DNA from: Leifsonia xyli subsp. cynodontis DSM 46306
GTDB taxonomy: Bacteria > Actinomycetota > Actinomycetes > Actinomycetales > Microbacteriaceae
Assembly (NCBI RefSeq): GCF_000470775.1
Contig: NC_022438.1
Location: 558,001-622,000, forward strand
Direction: 5' to 3'
DNA: 64,000 nucleotides
The translations under genes and the position numbers were made by a program. Shown here piece by piece: positions 45,801-53,539 of the stretch. The stretch's first letter is position 1. Every line of letters begins with the position of its first letter. The notes beneath the pieces are model-generated. The model saw nothing but the letters and a program-made list of their open reading frames with translations. It ran no database searches and was not told the DNA's origin.

Positions 45801-46053
45801 GGCCGTCGTGGAGTCCGCCGACGAGGACGAAGCGCGGGCTGCGTCCGAGCAGGAGGCGCGGGAGCCTGAACCTGCGGTCGACCCGCTGCCGGAGCCGAGC
45901 CTCCGCCCCGCTCCGCACACCGGCGGGCGGGCGGACTTCGTCTCCGACGCCCGGGCCGCGTGGGCCGCCGCCGGTCCGGTCACGATGCTCGAAGCCGGAC
46001 TCGAGGAGACCATCGTCCCAACCCGCCCCGCTCGGGGAGGCGACCGTGGCTGA
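42829..46053 (+). CDS. Large GT2-family membrane glycosyltransferase
   Basis: 1074 residues. Residues 1-250 are a GT2 domain (VTAIIVAQSGGPRLQRTLDA, AQDTAPEPEALRSLLAAL, the acceptor region GFDPALPTVDDGLDFCVRARLAG). A long stretch from about 365 to 700 has ten or more membrane segments, followed by an extracytoplasmic part (LTPQPDGGIRAVVVRG) and another segment near 915. The tail (about 950-1040) is highly acidic, rich in Glu and Pro. Proteins of this build sit beside WhiB2 and a DUF5719 protein in actinobacteria and are thought to work in cell-wall polysaccharide assembly. The product is unknown. It overlaps the next gene by eight bases. Intact. Confidence 0.85.
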   Translation: MYPRVTAIIVAQSGGPRLQRTLDAIAAQSRQPDAVIAVDCASVDDAVRLLTEANPTQLLSVPERIPFGEAVATAVRVLPPATTASETLWLIAQDTAPEPEALRSLLAALEVSPSVAVVGPKLVDDDDPAFIREFGETMTPFGASVPLVENELDQAQHDRLSDVLAVSSAGMLVRRIVWERLDGFDPALPTVDDGLDFCVRARLAGFRVTLVAPARVALRGDGIAGPNLSPKWTVRRRLAGERRRAQLHRRMAYAPGWAVPLHWLTLVPLAILRSLLRLLRKEPGSVGGELGAAFRVAFSGTAVGDARRRLARARSVGWAAVAPLRLPFSDIRRMRALKREAALVGQQGERQDLDFFGTGGGWTVLVALIVGIALFFPLIGSGAVSGGGLLPLGSSVGQLWANLGYGWRDLNLGFVGAADPFSAVLAVLGTITFWQPSAALVGLVLLAIPLAALGAWFAAARITARATLRAFGAFAYALAPTLLVALLDGRPAAVLAHVLLPWLFFAGLAARRSWASSATTALIAAATVACAPVLIPALLVAWAAAIVFAGRGAARIALIPLPAAVLFLPLVAQQVLRGAWLSALADPGLPVDARQTPAWQLALGFPDGTLGGWHALAGHLGLPVAGPNILVPILLAPLGVLAVLALFLRGTVRATVALLVALAGFLTAVAALRIEVAVQGSTAIPIWPGSAVSLYWLGLIAAAVIGLSALGRGATAPVWVAIATLALVAVPFPVALHSGKAAVAGSDGRTMPAVVTAKAATQPRTGTLLLTPQPDGGIRAVVVRGSGATLDAQTTLGSTRLALTGAQRELATLAGNLASRSGFDPAPQLKRLGIDFVLLAPSATAIAQTTADTAAGQATQSRTAVAIDANPVLASVGETASGRLWAFDRGTSTVPAAAQIPENAGGIWRLLVLLAQGIVFGATLLMAIPTVRSADRVAELIARHSSGPGDQPGVDEPDAVEPDDEPEPVAEADPSIAAETLEEWEAEPEDEAVVESADEDEARAASEQEAREPEPAVDPLPEPSLRPAPHTGGRADFVSDARAAWAAAGPVTMLEAGLEETIVPTRPARGGDRG

Positions 46054-47476
46054 TCGGCGCAGGATCGCGACCATCGGAGGGCGCACGGCGAGCGGCCTCA
46101 TCGGCCTCGGCGTCGCCGTGTTGGCGGTGGCCGGTGCGACGCTCCTCCCGCTGCCCCAGCTCGCCATCGGCGTGCCCGTGCAGACCGTGCGGCCCGTGCC
46201 GGCCGACCAGCAGCGCGTCTGCCCCGGCCCGGCTCTCGAGCTGGCCGCCGACGCGGGCGCGGCCACGGAGGCGAGCGCGATCGGCGAGGCCGCTGTCGCC
46301 TACGGGACGGACGGCCCCGGCGCCGAGACCCGGCGACTGAACCCCGACGCCGAGACGAAGCTGTCGTCGCAGGCGCCCCTGGCGGTGGCCGTCTCGACAC
46401 CGGACGGTTCCACGACGCCGCCGCTCTTCGCCGGCGCGCAAGTGCAGACCGTCTCCTCCCCGGACACCGCCGGGCTCGCCGCGGCGTCCTGCAGCGAGCC
46501 GACCGCCGATGCCTGGCTGGTGGGCGGCTCGACCGCCCTGGGGCAGACGAGCCTGGTGCTGCTGTCGAATCCGACCTCGGTCGATGCCGACGTCGCCCTC
46601 ACGATCTACACCGAGACCGGGCGGGTGGACGCGCCGGGAGCCACCGGTGTCGTCGTTCCGGCCGGCGCGCAGAAGGTCGTCGCGCTCTCGGGCTTCGCCC
46701 CCTCGGCCGCTGCCCCGGTCGTCCACGTCACGGCCACGGGCGGTCAGGTCGCTGTCAGCCTGCAGCAGAGCTTCGAGCAGGGCATCCAGCCGCGCGGCGT
46801 CGAGCTGACCGGTCCCACCGGCGAGCCGTCGCGGACCCAGCGCATGACCGGCGTGACGATCGCGAGCATCGCTGCGGTCACGGCGGCGCAGTCCGCCGAG
46901 AGCGTGGGCGTGGAGTTCCCGGTCGTCCGCATCCTGGTCCCGGGAGACAAAGACGCCAAGCTGACCATCGGCGCGGTCGGGGAGGCCGGGACGGCGGCGG
47001 GGAGCTCGTACGCCCGGACCGTGAAGGCCGGGAGCGTCGCCGAGATCCCGCTCGACCACCTCAAAGACGGCAGCTACACCGTGACTGTGCAGTCCGACGT
47101 GCCGATCGTGGCCGCGACCCGGACCTCGGTCATCGGGTCGAAGACACGCGACTTCGCCTGGTTCGTCTCGTCCGCGCCCCTCAACGGCTCGCAGTTCGCC
47201 GCCATTCCGGGCGGGCCCTCTCCGGTGCTGCACCTCGCGAACCCGGGGGAGGAAGACGTGAAGGTCACCATCCAGGGCGAGAGCGGCGCTCCGATCGCGC
47301 TGACGGTTCCGGCCGAGGGCGGAGCGAACCATGTGCTTCCGGCAGGCAAGTACACCCTCGGCGGAGTCGGCGGGCTGACGGCGAGCGTGAGCTTCGCCGC
47401 CGATGGGGCGTTGAGCACGTTCCCCCTCAACCCGCCGGGAGCTCTGGCCACGCCGATCGCGGTCTACCCGAACTAG
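46046..47476 (+). CDS. DUF5719-like exported protein
   Basis: 476 residues from the GTG at 46046, after GGGGAGG and inside the end of the upstream gene. One N-terminal membrane segment (GLIGLGVAVLAVAGATLLPL) anchors a Thr/Ala/Gly-rich extracytoplasmic part with beta-strand repeats such as SLVLLSNPTSVDADVALTIY and PVLHLANPGEEDVKVTIQGE. It follows the GT2 gene, as in related genomes as I recall, so it probably serves the same envelope process. Its natural stop TAG lies inside ACTAGG, the left flank of the IS481-family copy 2, so the insertion just spares the coding sequence. Confidence 0.78.
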   Translation: MADRRRIATIGGRTASGLIGLGVAVLAVAGATLLPLPQLAIGVPVQTVRPVPADQQRVCPGPALELAADAGAATEASAIGEAAVAYGTDGPGAETRRLNPDAETKLSSQAPLAVAVSTPDGSTTPPLFAGAQVQTVSSPDTAGLAAASCSEPTADAWLVGGSTALGQTSLVLLSNPTSVDADVALTIYTETGRVDAPGATGVVVPAGAQKVVALSGFAPSAAAPVVHVTATGGQVAVSLQQSFEQGIQPRGVELTGPTGEPSRTQRMTGVTIASIAAVTAAQSAESVGVEFPVVRILVPGDKDAKLTIGAVGEAGTAAGSSYARTVKAGSVAEIPLDHLKDGSYTVTVQSDVPIVAATRTSVIGSKTRDFAWFVSSAPLNGSQFAAIPGGPSPVLHLANPGEEDVKVTIQGESGAPIALTVPAEGGANHVLPAGKYTLGGVGGLTASVSFAADGALSTFPLNPPGALATPIAVYPN

Positions 47477-47477
47477 G

Positions 47478-48582
47478 TGTGCTGCTCAGGGACGTTGGTT
47501 GAGGTGTGACGCGATAGATGGGTGAGGACCTCCCGGTCGAGAGTGGGGCTGTCTAGTTTCCCTGCACTCGATGACTTAGGAGGTCCTCGTGACCCACGCT
47601 AATGCTGCTTTGACTCCTCGCGAATGCCTCCGCCTGGCCCGCCAAGTCGTCGACGACGGCTGGTCCGTTGCTGCGGCGGCGACCTACTTCCGAGTGTCCT
47701 GACGCACCGCGGACCGATGGGCTCGTCGTTACGTGGAGATGGGCGAGGCGGGAATGCTGGACCGTTCGTCACGGCCGCATCACAGCCCGAACAAGACCCC
47801 GCGAAGACTGGTCCGCAAGGTCGTGCATCTGCGGTGGAAGAAGCGGCTGGGACCAGTCGGTATCGGCGCCCAGCTCGGCATGCCCGCCTCGACCGTTCAC
47901 ACGGTCCTCTCCCGGTGCCGGATCAATCGGCCCAGCCACGTCGACGTCCGCACCGGCGAACCCGCCCGCCGCTACGAGCACGAGCATCCCGGATCGATGA
48001 TCCACGTCGACATCAAGAAACTCGGCAACATCCCCGACGGTGGCGGCTGGCGCTACGTCGGACGTCTCCAGGGAGAGCGGAACAAGGCCATCACCGCGAA
48101 GCGGACCGGGAAACACGGGATCACCGGCGACATGATCACCGGCACAGCGTTCGTTCATACCGTCATCGACGATCACTCCCGTGTCGCTTACGCCGAGATC
48201 CACGACGACGAAACCGCCGCCACTGCAATCGCTGTTCTGCGTCGAGCGGTCGGCTGGTTCGCCAGCCGTGGCGTCACCGTCGAACAGGTGCTCTCCGACA
48301 ACGGCTCCGCATACCGCTCATACGCCTGGCGCGACGCTTGCGCCGAGCTCAGCATCCAACCGAAACGCACCCGGCCCTACCATCCGCAGACGAACGGCAA
48401 GATCGAACGCTTCCACCGCACCCTCGCCGACGGCTGGGCATACGCCCGGCACTACAACTCCGAATCAGCCCGCCGCAACGCACTCCCGGCCTGGCTGCAC
48501 TCCTACAATCACCACAGGCCCCACACCGCCATCGGCAGCCAGCCACCCATCAGCAGATTGACCAACGTCCCTGAGAAACACA
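47478..48582 (+). mobile_element. IS481-family insertion sequence, copy 2
   Basis: 1105 bases, apparently identical to 10565-11669 including both terminal repeats and the internal TGA. Left flank ACTAGG and right flank GCTAGC both fit the IS481 target NCTAGN, but their outer bases differ, so they are not copies of one target site. The right flank is the cut 5' part of ppk. The simplest reading is recombination between two IS copies at different loci. Confidence 0.93.
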
Positions 48583-48587
48583 GCTAG
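47589..48587 (+). pseudogene. IS481-family transposase with in-frame stop, copy 2
   Basis: Same structure as copy 1: GTG at 47589, TGA at 47700-47702 in place of an expected Trp codon, then an open frame from the ATG at 47733 carrying the helix-turn-helix and the DDE residues. The final codon before the target-derived TAG is Ser (AGC) rather than Thr (ACC), because the last two codons come partly from flanking DNA. Identity of both copies, including the nonsense codon, means the copied element already carried it. Confidence 0.85.
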
Positions 48588-48761
48588 CACGCGCTGGTTG
48601 AACGCGAGCCAGCTCAGCTCGCGGTCGAGGTAGCGGTTCTCGGCCAGCGTCGAGTCCGGTTCGTACAGGAAGGGCGCGAAATCGTCGTCGAAATCGCCGC
48701 CCAGGCTTCCGCCGAGCCCCGTTTCGAGAAGGCTGTTTTCCAGAGTGTACTCGCCGTCCAT
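48583..48761 (-). pseudogene. ppk: Polyphosphate kinase, 5' stump cut by IS
   Basis: About 59 codons from the ATG at 48761. The last part, NRYLDRELSWLAFNQRVLA, is the highly conserved start of the polyphosphate kinase PPK1 N-domain. The preceding 40 residues are an acidic, Gly-rich lead (LGGSLGGDFDDDFAPFLYEP). The reading frame then runs into the IS481-family element, so more than 600 residues with the catalytic histidines are missing here. The remainder may lie beside another IS copy elsewhere. A GlnR-like regulator follows upstream. Confidence 0.88.
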
Positions 48762-48827
48762 GCCCCCATCATGTCACTGAGCGGAGGCACCCGTCACGGT
48801 GCTGTGCGAACGGTGGAGAACCCCCGT

Positions 48828-49520
48828 TCAGGGCCGGGTTGTGGAGGGAAGCCGGTCGTTGTCGTCGTCGTACACATTGAACCGGTAGCCCACATTGCGC
48901 ACCGTCCCGATCAGCGATTCCAGATCGCCGAGCTTTGCGCGGAGGCGCCGCACATGCACATCCACCGTGCGGGTGCCGCCGAAGTAGTCGTAGCCCCACA
49001 CCTCGCTGAGGAGCTGCTCACGGGTGAAGACCCGCGAGGGATGCGTCGCGAAGAAACGGAGAAGCTCGAACTCCTTGAAGGTCAGGTCGAGCTGGCGGCC
49101 GTGCGCCTTCGCCGCGTAGCTGGCCTCGTCGATGGTGATCCCGGAGGCCTGGATCTTGGTTTGGGAGCGCTCCTGGGTCTGGCGTCCGATCGCGAGCCGG
49201 ATGCGCGCGTCCACCTCGGCGGGGCCGGCGCTGTCCAGGACGACATCGCTCGCCCTCCAGTCCGCGCTGACGGCGGTGAGCCCGCCCTCCGTGAGGACGA
49301 GCAGCAGCGGGACCGGGACACCGGTCGTGGTGAGGATCTTGCACAGCGATTTGGCGCTCGCCAGGTCGCGGCGCGCGTCCACGAAGATAAGGTCGCAGCT
49401 GGGGGCGCTGAGGAGCGAGGCCGGTTCGGCAGGGATCTGCCGGGTGCGGTGGCTGAGGAGCGCGAGCGACGGGAGCACCTCGGCACCGGGTGTTGAGGTG
49501 AGAATCAACAGCTGCGCCAC
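48828..49520 (-). CDS. glnR: GlnR-like OmpR-family orphan response regulator
   Basis: 230 residues from the GTG at 49520, chosen because GAGGAGG sits just upstream; longer in-frame starts exist. The receiver-like half reads [20 protein letters not shown] and [20 protein letters not shown], as in actinobacterial GlnR proteins, whose phosphorylation pocket is incomplete. The C-terminal winged helix has [40 protein letters not shown] and [13 protein letters not shown]. GlnR controls nitrogen assimilation and, in some species, other nutrient genes. No kinase gene is adjacent. The neighbouring ppk stump hints at a former nutrient-stress locus. Confidence 0.78.
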   Translation of the reverse strand: MAQLLILTSTPGAEVLPSLALLSHRTRQIPAEPASLLSAPSCDLIFVDARRDLASAKSLCKILTTTGVPVPLLLVLTEGGLTAVSADWRASDVVLDSAGPAEVDARIRLAIGRQTQERSQTKIQASGITIDEASYAAKAHGRQLDLTFKEFELLRFFATHPSRVFTREQLLSEVWGYDYFGGTRTVDVHVRRLRAKLGDLESLIGTVRNVGYRFNVYDDDNDRLPSTTRP

Positions 49521-49609
49521 CCGTACCTCCTCGCCCTTTGTGTGTGCGGCCATGCTACCCGAAAGGACCGCGCGAGCCATCGGACGCCGAACCGGGCAGA
49601 ATGGGGGGG

Positions 49610-49939
49610 ATGAGCGACACGCCTCCCGGCCCGCCGGGCCCTCCCGCCGCGGACGGCCCGCCGCCGCTCTCCCGGTTCGCCGTCGTGCTCAGCGTCGGGG
49701 CCGTGTGGGCGCTCGCGCTCGGGTTCGGGCTCCTGATCGGCGCGCTCTCCGAGCCCGAAGACGATGCCTCCTGGCTCTCGCTCGCGCTCGGCGTGTGCGT
49801 CCTCGCCTCGTTCGGCGCGCAACTCGCGACGCAGCAGAAGGATGGCTTCGTGAACCGGCTGGCGGCCACGCTGACCGGTAGCTTCGTCATCCTGTGCGCC
49901 ACCGGCGCGATTCTCGGGCTCACCGCGCTCGGTCACTGA
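49610..49939 (+). CDS. Small membrane protein, unknown function
   Basis: 109 residues. A Pro/Gly-rich N-terminus ([20 protein letters not shown]) is followed by three hydrophobic segments: [39 protein letters not shown] and [17 protein letters not shown] run of Gs acts as Shine-Dalgarno. I do not recognise a function. It begins a rightward group with the tiny gene at 49953, nitrobindin and YgfZ. Confidence 0.7.
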   Translation: MSDTPPGPPGPPAADGPPPLSRFAVVLSVGAVWALALGFGLLIGALSEPEDDASWLSLALGVCVLASFGAQLATQQKDGFVNRLAATLTGSFVILCATGAILGLTALGH

Positions 49940-49952
49940 GTAGACTGGGCGT

Positions 49953-50063
49953 ATGCTCGTCGCTCTCGAACTGTTCTTCATCGGCCTGCTGGACCTCGCC
50001 ACCCTCGCTATCCTGGGTGTCTCCGGTGTCGTGGTCTACAACCTCTTCCGCGGACAGCGCTGA
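49953..50063 (+). CDS. 36-residue single-span membrane peptide
   Basis: ATG at 49953 to TGA at 50063: MLVALELFFIGLLDLATLAI, then LGVSGVVVYNLFRGQR. Almost the whole chain is one hydrophobic helix with a basic end. TAGACT, an acceptable -10 box, lies eight bases before the ATG, so the transcript may be nearly leaderless. It lies 20 bases before the nitrobindin gene. The codon use (third-position G/C in most codons) supports real coding. Function unknown. Confidence 0.5.
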   Translation: MLVALELFFIGLLDLATLAILGVSGVVVYNLFRGQR

Positions 50064-50082
50064 TCGCGGACCGTCGCCGAGT

Positions 50083-50679
50083 ATGATCGAGATCCCCACC
50101 GACCTCCCGGCCGAACTCGTTCCGCTCTCCTGGCTCATCGGCGTATGGGAGGGCACCGGCGTGCTCGACTATGCGATCGGCGACGAGCACACCGAGCGCG
50201 AGTTCGGGCAGCGCATCGGCTTCAGCCACGACGGCCAGGACTACCTCTCTTACTCCTCCACCGCGTGGCTGCTGGACTCCGATCGCACCCCGCTGGCCGT
50301 GGAGTCCGGCTATTGGCGGCTCAGCCGAACGCTCATCGAGGGCGACGCCGGCCCGGGGATGCTGCCGGGTGTCGGCCCCCACCCGTTCGGGACGGCGCAG
50401 TCGGTGGAGGCGTTGCGTTCTTCGCACGGCGGCTTCGACATCGACGTCTCGATCGTCCACCCGGACGGGGTCAGCGAGCTCTACATCGGCCGAGTGAACG
50501 GTCCGCGGATCGATATGGCGACCGATGCCGTCGTGCGCACGGCGGGCGCCAAGGAGTACACTGCCGCCACCCGCCTGTACGGGCTCGTCGAGAACCACTT
50601 GCTCTGGGCCTGGGACATCGCCGCGCTCGGCCAGGAGCTGCGCACGCACGCCTCGGCACGCCTCGCCAAGGCCGGATGA
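50083..50679 (+). CDS. Nitrobindin-like haem-binding FABP-family protein
   Basis: 198 residues. The start region has the family motif G-x-W-x-G-x-G as SWLIGVWEGTGVLDY near residue 18, and the barrel strands include FSHDGQDYLSYSSTAWLLDS, ESGYWRLSR and a C-terminal EYTAATRLYGLVENHLLWAW. Nitrobindins are ten-stranded beta-barrels that bind haem b and react with nitric oxide or peroxynitrite; the proximal haem His is expected near the C-terminus, where HASARLAKAG or NHLLWAWD offer candidates. It overlaps the ygfZ start by four bases (ATGA). Intact. Confidence 0.85.
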   Translation: MIEIPTDLPAELVPLSWLIGVWEGTGVLDYAIGDEHTEREFGQRIGFSHDGQDYLSYSSTAWLLDSDRTPLAVESGYWRLSRTLIEGDAGPGMLPGVGPHPFGTAQSVEALRSSHGGFDIDVSIVHPDGVSELYIGRVNGPRIDMATDAVVRTAGAKEYTAATRLYGLVENHLLWAWDIAALGQELRTHASARLAKAG

Positions 50680-51809
50680 GCGACGGGAGCGCCACGATGA
50701 CGGCCTCGCCGTTCCTCGGTCTGCCGGGCGCCGTCGGCGCTGACGGCGCCGGTGTCCCCGCACACTACGGGAGCCCGCTCGCCGAGCAGCGCTCCCTGGT
50801 CGGCTCCGACGCGATCGTGGACCTCTCCGACCGTTCGGTGCTGAGCGTCGCCGGTCCCGACCGGCTGAGCTGGCTCCACTCGCTCACAAGCCAGGCGCTG
50901 ACCGGCCTGCGGCCGGGAGAGTCGTCGGAGACGCTGCTGCTGGACACCGCCGGCCGCCTCGTGTACGCCGTCCGGCTCATCGAAGACGGCGAGACGCTGT
51001 GGCTGCTGGTCGACCGGCCGGAGGCGGAGGGGCTGCGCGTGTGGCTCGACTCGATGCGGTTCTTGCTGCGCGTCGAGGTCGCGGATCGGACGGCCGCATT
51101 CGCGACGATCGGCACGCTCGGCGAGCCCCCGCTGCCGGTCGCGGCGCCGAACGGGGTGCCGCTGGTGTGGCACGATCCGTGGCACGCCGTGACGCCCGGC
51201 GGACACCAGTACGCGCGGGGCGATCATCCCGGCGCGGGCTGGAGCTGGAGCGAGCGGCTCGTGCCGCGGGAGGCGCTGGCGTCGATCGCCTCTCGGGCCG
51301 GGTCGGGCGAGCTGACCGTGGCCGGGACGCTCGCCGCCGATGCGCTGCGGATCGCGGCCTGGCGTCCGCGGTTCGCGACCGAGGCGGACGAGCGGACCAT
51401 CCCGCACGAGCTGGACTGGCTGCGGACGGCGGTCCATCTGAGCAAAGGCTGCTACCGCGGTCAGGAGACGGTCGCCAAGGTCCACAACCTCGGTCACCCG
51501 CCGCGACGCCTCGTCATGCTGCACCTGGACGGCTCGGAGGGAGTGCATCCCGCTCGGGGCGCCGAGGTGAGCCTCGACGGCAAACCGGTCGGGACGGTCA
51601 CCTCGACCGCTCTGCACTACGAGCTCGGGCCGATCGCGCTCGCGGTGGTGAAGCGCGCCACGCCCACGGCGGCGACGCTGACGGTGGACGCGCTCGGCAC
51701 TCCGGTGCCGGCTGCTCAGGAGGTCGTCGTGCCGCCGGAGGCCGGCGCGGCGGCGCAGGTGCCGCATCTGCCGCGGCTCGGAGCGGTGACGCGCAGATCG
51801 CGCGGCTGA
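50676..51809 (+). CDS. ygfZ: YgfZ/GcvT-like folate-binding iron-sulfur maintenance protein
   Basis: 377 residues. The diagnostic motif is K-G-C-Y-x-G-Q-E, here SKGCYRGQETVAKVHNLGH near residue 265. The N-terminal GcvT-like fold has VDLSDRSVLSVAGPDRLSWL and LTSQALTGLRPGESSETLLL. YgfZ (IBA57) uses tetrahydrofolate to help repair or assemble certain Fe-S clusters. Coupling with nitrobindin may reflect shared haem/Fe-S or nitrosative stress roles (inference). It starts within the previous gene's stop. Intact. Confidence 0.9.
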   Translation: MSDGSATMTASPFLGLPGAVGADGAGVPAHYGSPLAEQRSLVGSDAIVDLSDRSVLSVAGPDRLSWLHSLTSQALTGLRPGESSETLLLDTAGRLVYAVRLIEDGETLWLLVDRPEAEGLRVWLDSMRFLLRVEVADRTAAFATIGTLGEPPLPVAAPNGVPLVWHDPWHAVTPGGHQYARGDHPGAGWSWSERLVPREALASIASRAGSGELTVAGTLAADALRIAAWRPRFATEADERTIPHELDWLRTAVHLSKGCYRGQETVAKVHNLGHPPRRLVMLHLDGSEGVHPARGAEVSLDGKPVGTVTSTALHYELGPIALAVVKRATPTAATLTVDALGTPVPAAQEVVVPPEAGAAAQVPHLPRLGAVTRRSRG

Positions 51810-51837
51810 GCCGCCACCTCTTCCGGGGGCGAGTCTC

Positions 51838-52665
51838 TCACCCCGGCCGCACCGCATCCCACGCCACGGTCAGCTCCCCGAGTCGCCAGCGCGTGCGTCC
51901 GCCGAGGATCGGCCAGCCGGACTCCCGCATCCCCTGCGCCACGGCGATCCAGCGCTGGGTCGGTCCGTATGCGGCGAGCGGGGAGTGGACGCGCCACAGC
52001 CGGTCGAGCTCACCCAGGAAGGCGTACACGCGCTCACCCGGGATGTTGCGGTGGATGAGCGCCTTCGGCAGGCGTTCGGCGGCGACTCCCGGGGAGTCGA
52101 GGCCCGCCAGCCGCAGCGAGACGGTCAGGGAGAGCGGGCCGGCCGCCTCGAGCGCGACCCAGCTGGCGACGCGGCCGACCTCATCGCAGGTGCCCTCGAC
52201 GAGGAGGCCGCCGGGCTGGAGGCGGGCGAGCATCCGGGACCACGCTCCGGCGACCTCCGGCTCGCCGTACTGGCGCAGGACGTTGAACGCGCGGATCACG
52301 GCGGCGCTGCGGCCCTCCGGCAGCGGCACCTCGAAACCGCCGAGGGCGAACCGGATGCGGGCGTCGGCGGCGAAGCCGGTGCGGCCCGCGCGCACCTCGG
52401 CGAGCTGCGCGTCCGCCGTCCGGACCCGGCCCGGCTCGATCTCGAGGCCGACGACCTCCACGACCTCCACCTCGGAACGGGCCTTGGCGAGGCGCTGGTG
52501 CAGTTCCAGCGCGGTGACGCCGCTCGCGCCGTAGCCGAGGTCCACCACGAGCGGATCGTGGGCGCGCAGCAGGGCGGGCTGTGCGGCGATCCACCGATCC
52601 ACCCGGCGCAGTCGGTTCGTGCTGGTGGTGCCGCGCGTCACTGTGCCGATCGTGCCCGAAGCCAT
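51838..52665 (-). CDS. Class I SAM-dependent methyltransferase-like protein
   Basis: 275 residues. The SAM-binding motif I is [21 protein letters not shown] (20 of these around residue 40), motif II-like [18 protein letters not shown], and [19 protein letters not shown], then [16 protein letters not shown]. The target cannot be read from sequence. It converges with ygfZ across 28 bases and starts divergently from gpmA with only 17 bases between start codons, so the two promoters must overlap the genes. Intact. Confidence 0.8.
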   Translation of the reverse strand: MASGTIGTVTRGTTSTNRLRRVDRWIAAQPALLRAHDPLVVDLGYGASGVTALELHQRLAKARSEVEVVEVVGLEIEPGRVRTADAQLAEVRAGRTGFAADARIRFALGGFEVPLPEGRSAAVIRAFNVLRQYGEPEVAGAWSRMLARLQPGGLLVEGTCDEVGRVASWVALEAAGPLSLTVSLRLAGLDSPGVAAERLPKALIHRNIPGERVYAFLGELDRLWRVHSPLAAYGPTQRWIAVAQGMRESGWPILGGRTRWRLGELTVAWDAVRPG

Positions 52666-52682
52666 GTGACAAGATTATTCGC

Positions 52683-53432
52683 ATGTCCGCTCCTCACACT
52701 TTGATCCTTCTGCGCCACGGCAACAGCGAGTGGAACCAGCAGAATCTGTTCACCGGCTGGGTGGATGTCCGGCTCAGCGAGCAGGGCGTCGCTGAGGCCA
52801 AGCGGGCCGGCGAGCTGCTGGCCGAGTCGGCTCTCGCGCCCGACATCCTGTACACCTCCCTCCTGACCCGCGCCATTCAGACGGCGAACCATGCGCTCGA
52901 TGTCGCCGACCGGCTCTGGATTCCCGTCGTGCGCTCCTGGCGGCTCAACGAGCGCCACTACGGCGCTTTGCAGGGCCTCGACAAGGCCGAGACGCTCGAG
53001 AAGTACGGTCCCGAGCAGTTCCAGCTCTGGCGTCGCTCCTTCGATGTGCCGCCGCCCCCGCTGGCCGACGACAGCGAGTGGTCGCAGGCGAGCGACCCGC
53101 GCTACGCGGACCTCGGCGCGGACCTGCCCCGCACCGAGTGCCTCAAGGATGTCATCGCCCGGATGCTGCCTTTCTGGGAGTCGGACATCACCAAGAGCCT
53201 CAGCGCGGGGAAGACCGTGCTCGTCACCGCCCACGGGAACTCGCTGCGCGCGCTCGTCAAACATCTCGACGGCGTCTCCGACGAGGACATCGCGGAACTC
53301 AACATCCCGACCGGCATCCCGCTCGTCTACAAGCTCGATGGGTCCTTCGCTCCGATCGAGCCCGCCGCCTACCTCGACCCGGAGGCCGCCGCCGCTGGTG
53401 CTGCCGCGGTCGCCGCCCAAGGCAAGAGCTGA
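52683..53432 (+). CDS. gpmA: 2,3-bisphosphoglycerate-dependent phosphoglycerate mutase
   Basis: 249 residues. It interconverts 3- and 2-phosphoglycerate in glycolysis. The catalytic phospho-His lies in [20 protein letters not shown] near residue 10; [15 protein letters not shown] region is [40 protein letters not shown] follows, and the second His is in [17 protein letters not shown] near 182. The setting with phoU and senX3-regX3 is the classic actinobacterial order (gpm1-senX3-regX3). A long hairpin follows the stop. Intact. Confidence 0.96.
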   Translation: MSAPHTLILLRHGNSEWNQQNLFTGWVDVRLSEQGVAEAKRAGELLAESALAPDILYTSLLTRAIQTANHALDVADRLWIPVVRSWRLNERHYGALQGLDKAETLEKYGPEQFQLWRRSFDVPPPPLADDSEWSQASDPRYADLGADLPRTECLKDVIARMLPFWESDITKSLSAGKTVLVTAHGNSLRALVKHLDGVSDEDIAELNIPTGIPLVYKLDGSFAPIEPAAYLDPEAAAAGAAAVAAQGKS

Positions 53433-53438
53433 CCCCGT

Positions 53439-53527
53439 CCCCGCCCCATCAATCGCTTCCTCACTTGTTCCGGCTTTCCCCCGAAAAAGCCGGAACAAGT
53501 GAGGAAGCGATGCCTGATGGGGCGGGG
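53439..53527. terminator. Very long two-part hairpin between gpmA and phoU
   Basis: Inner arms of 24 bases (53454-53477 and 53486-53509) are perfect inverse copies, and outer arms of 13 bases (53439-53451 and 53515-53527) are too, with small unpaired bulges between. It sits in the 107 bases between convergent genes and should stop transcription both ways. The inner arm shares TTCCTCACTT-TTCCG with the glyA-folD hairpin, so it also belongs to a repeat family. Confidence 0.75.
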
Positions 53528-53539
53528 GGACGGGCCGGG

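Noticed and set aside
42814..46266. An 1150-codon minus-strand ORF opposite the GT2 gene
   Set aside because: It is an antisense shadow typical of high-GC DNA, low in hydrophobic order and rich in Arg/Gly/Glu; the plus-strand frame has GT2 and membrane features.
10565..48582. The two IS481-family copies as ends of a composite transposon
   Set aside because: The interior holds core genes (glyA, folD, manA, whiB) with the same composition as the surroundings, and no outer target duplication is shared.
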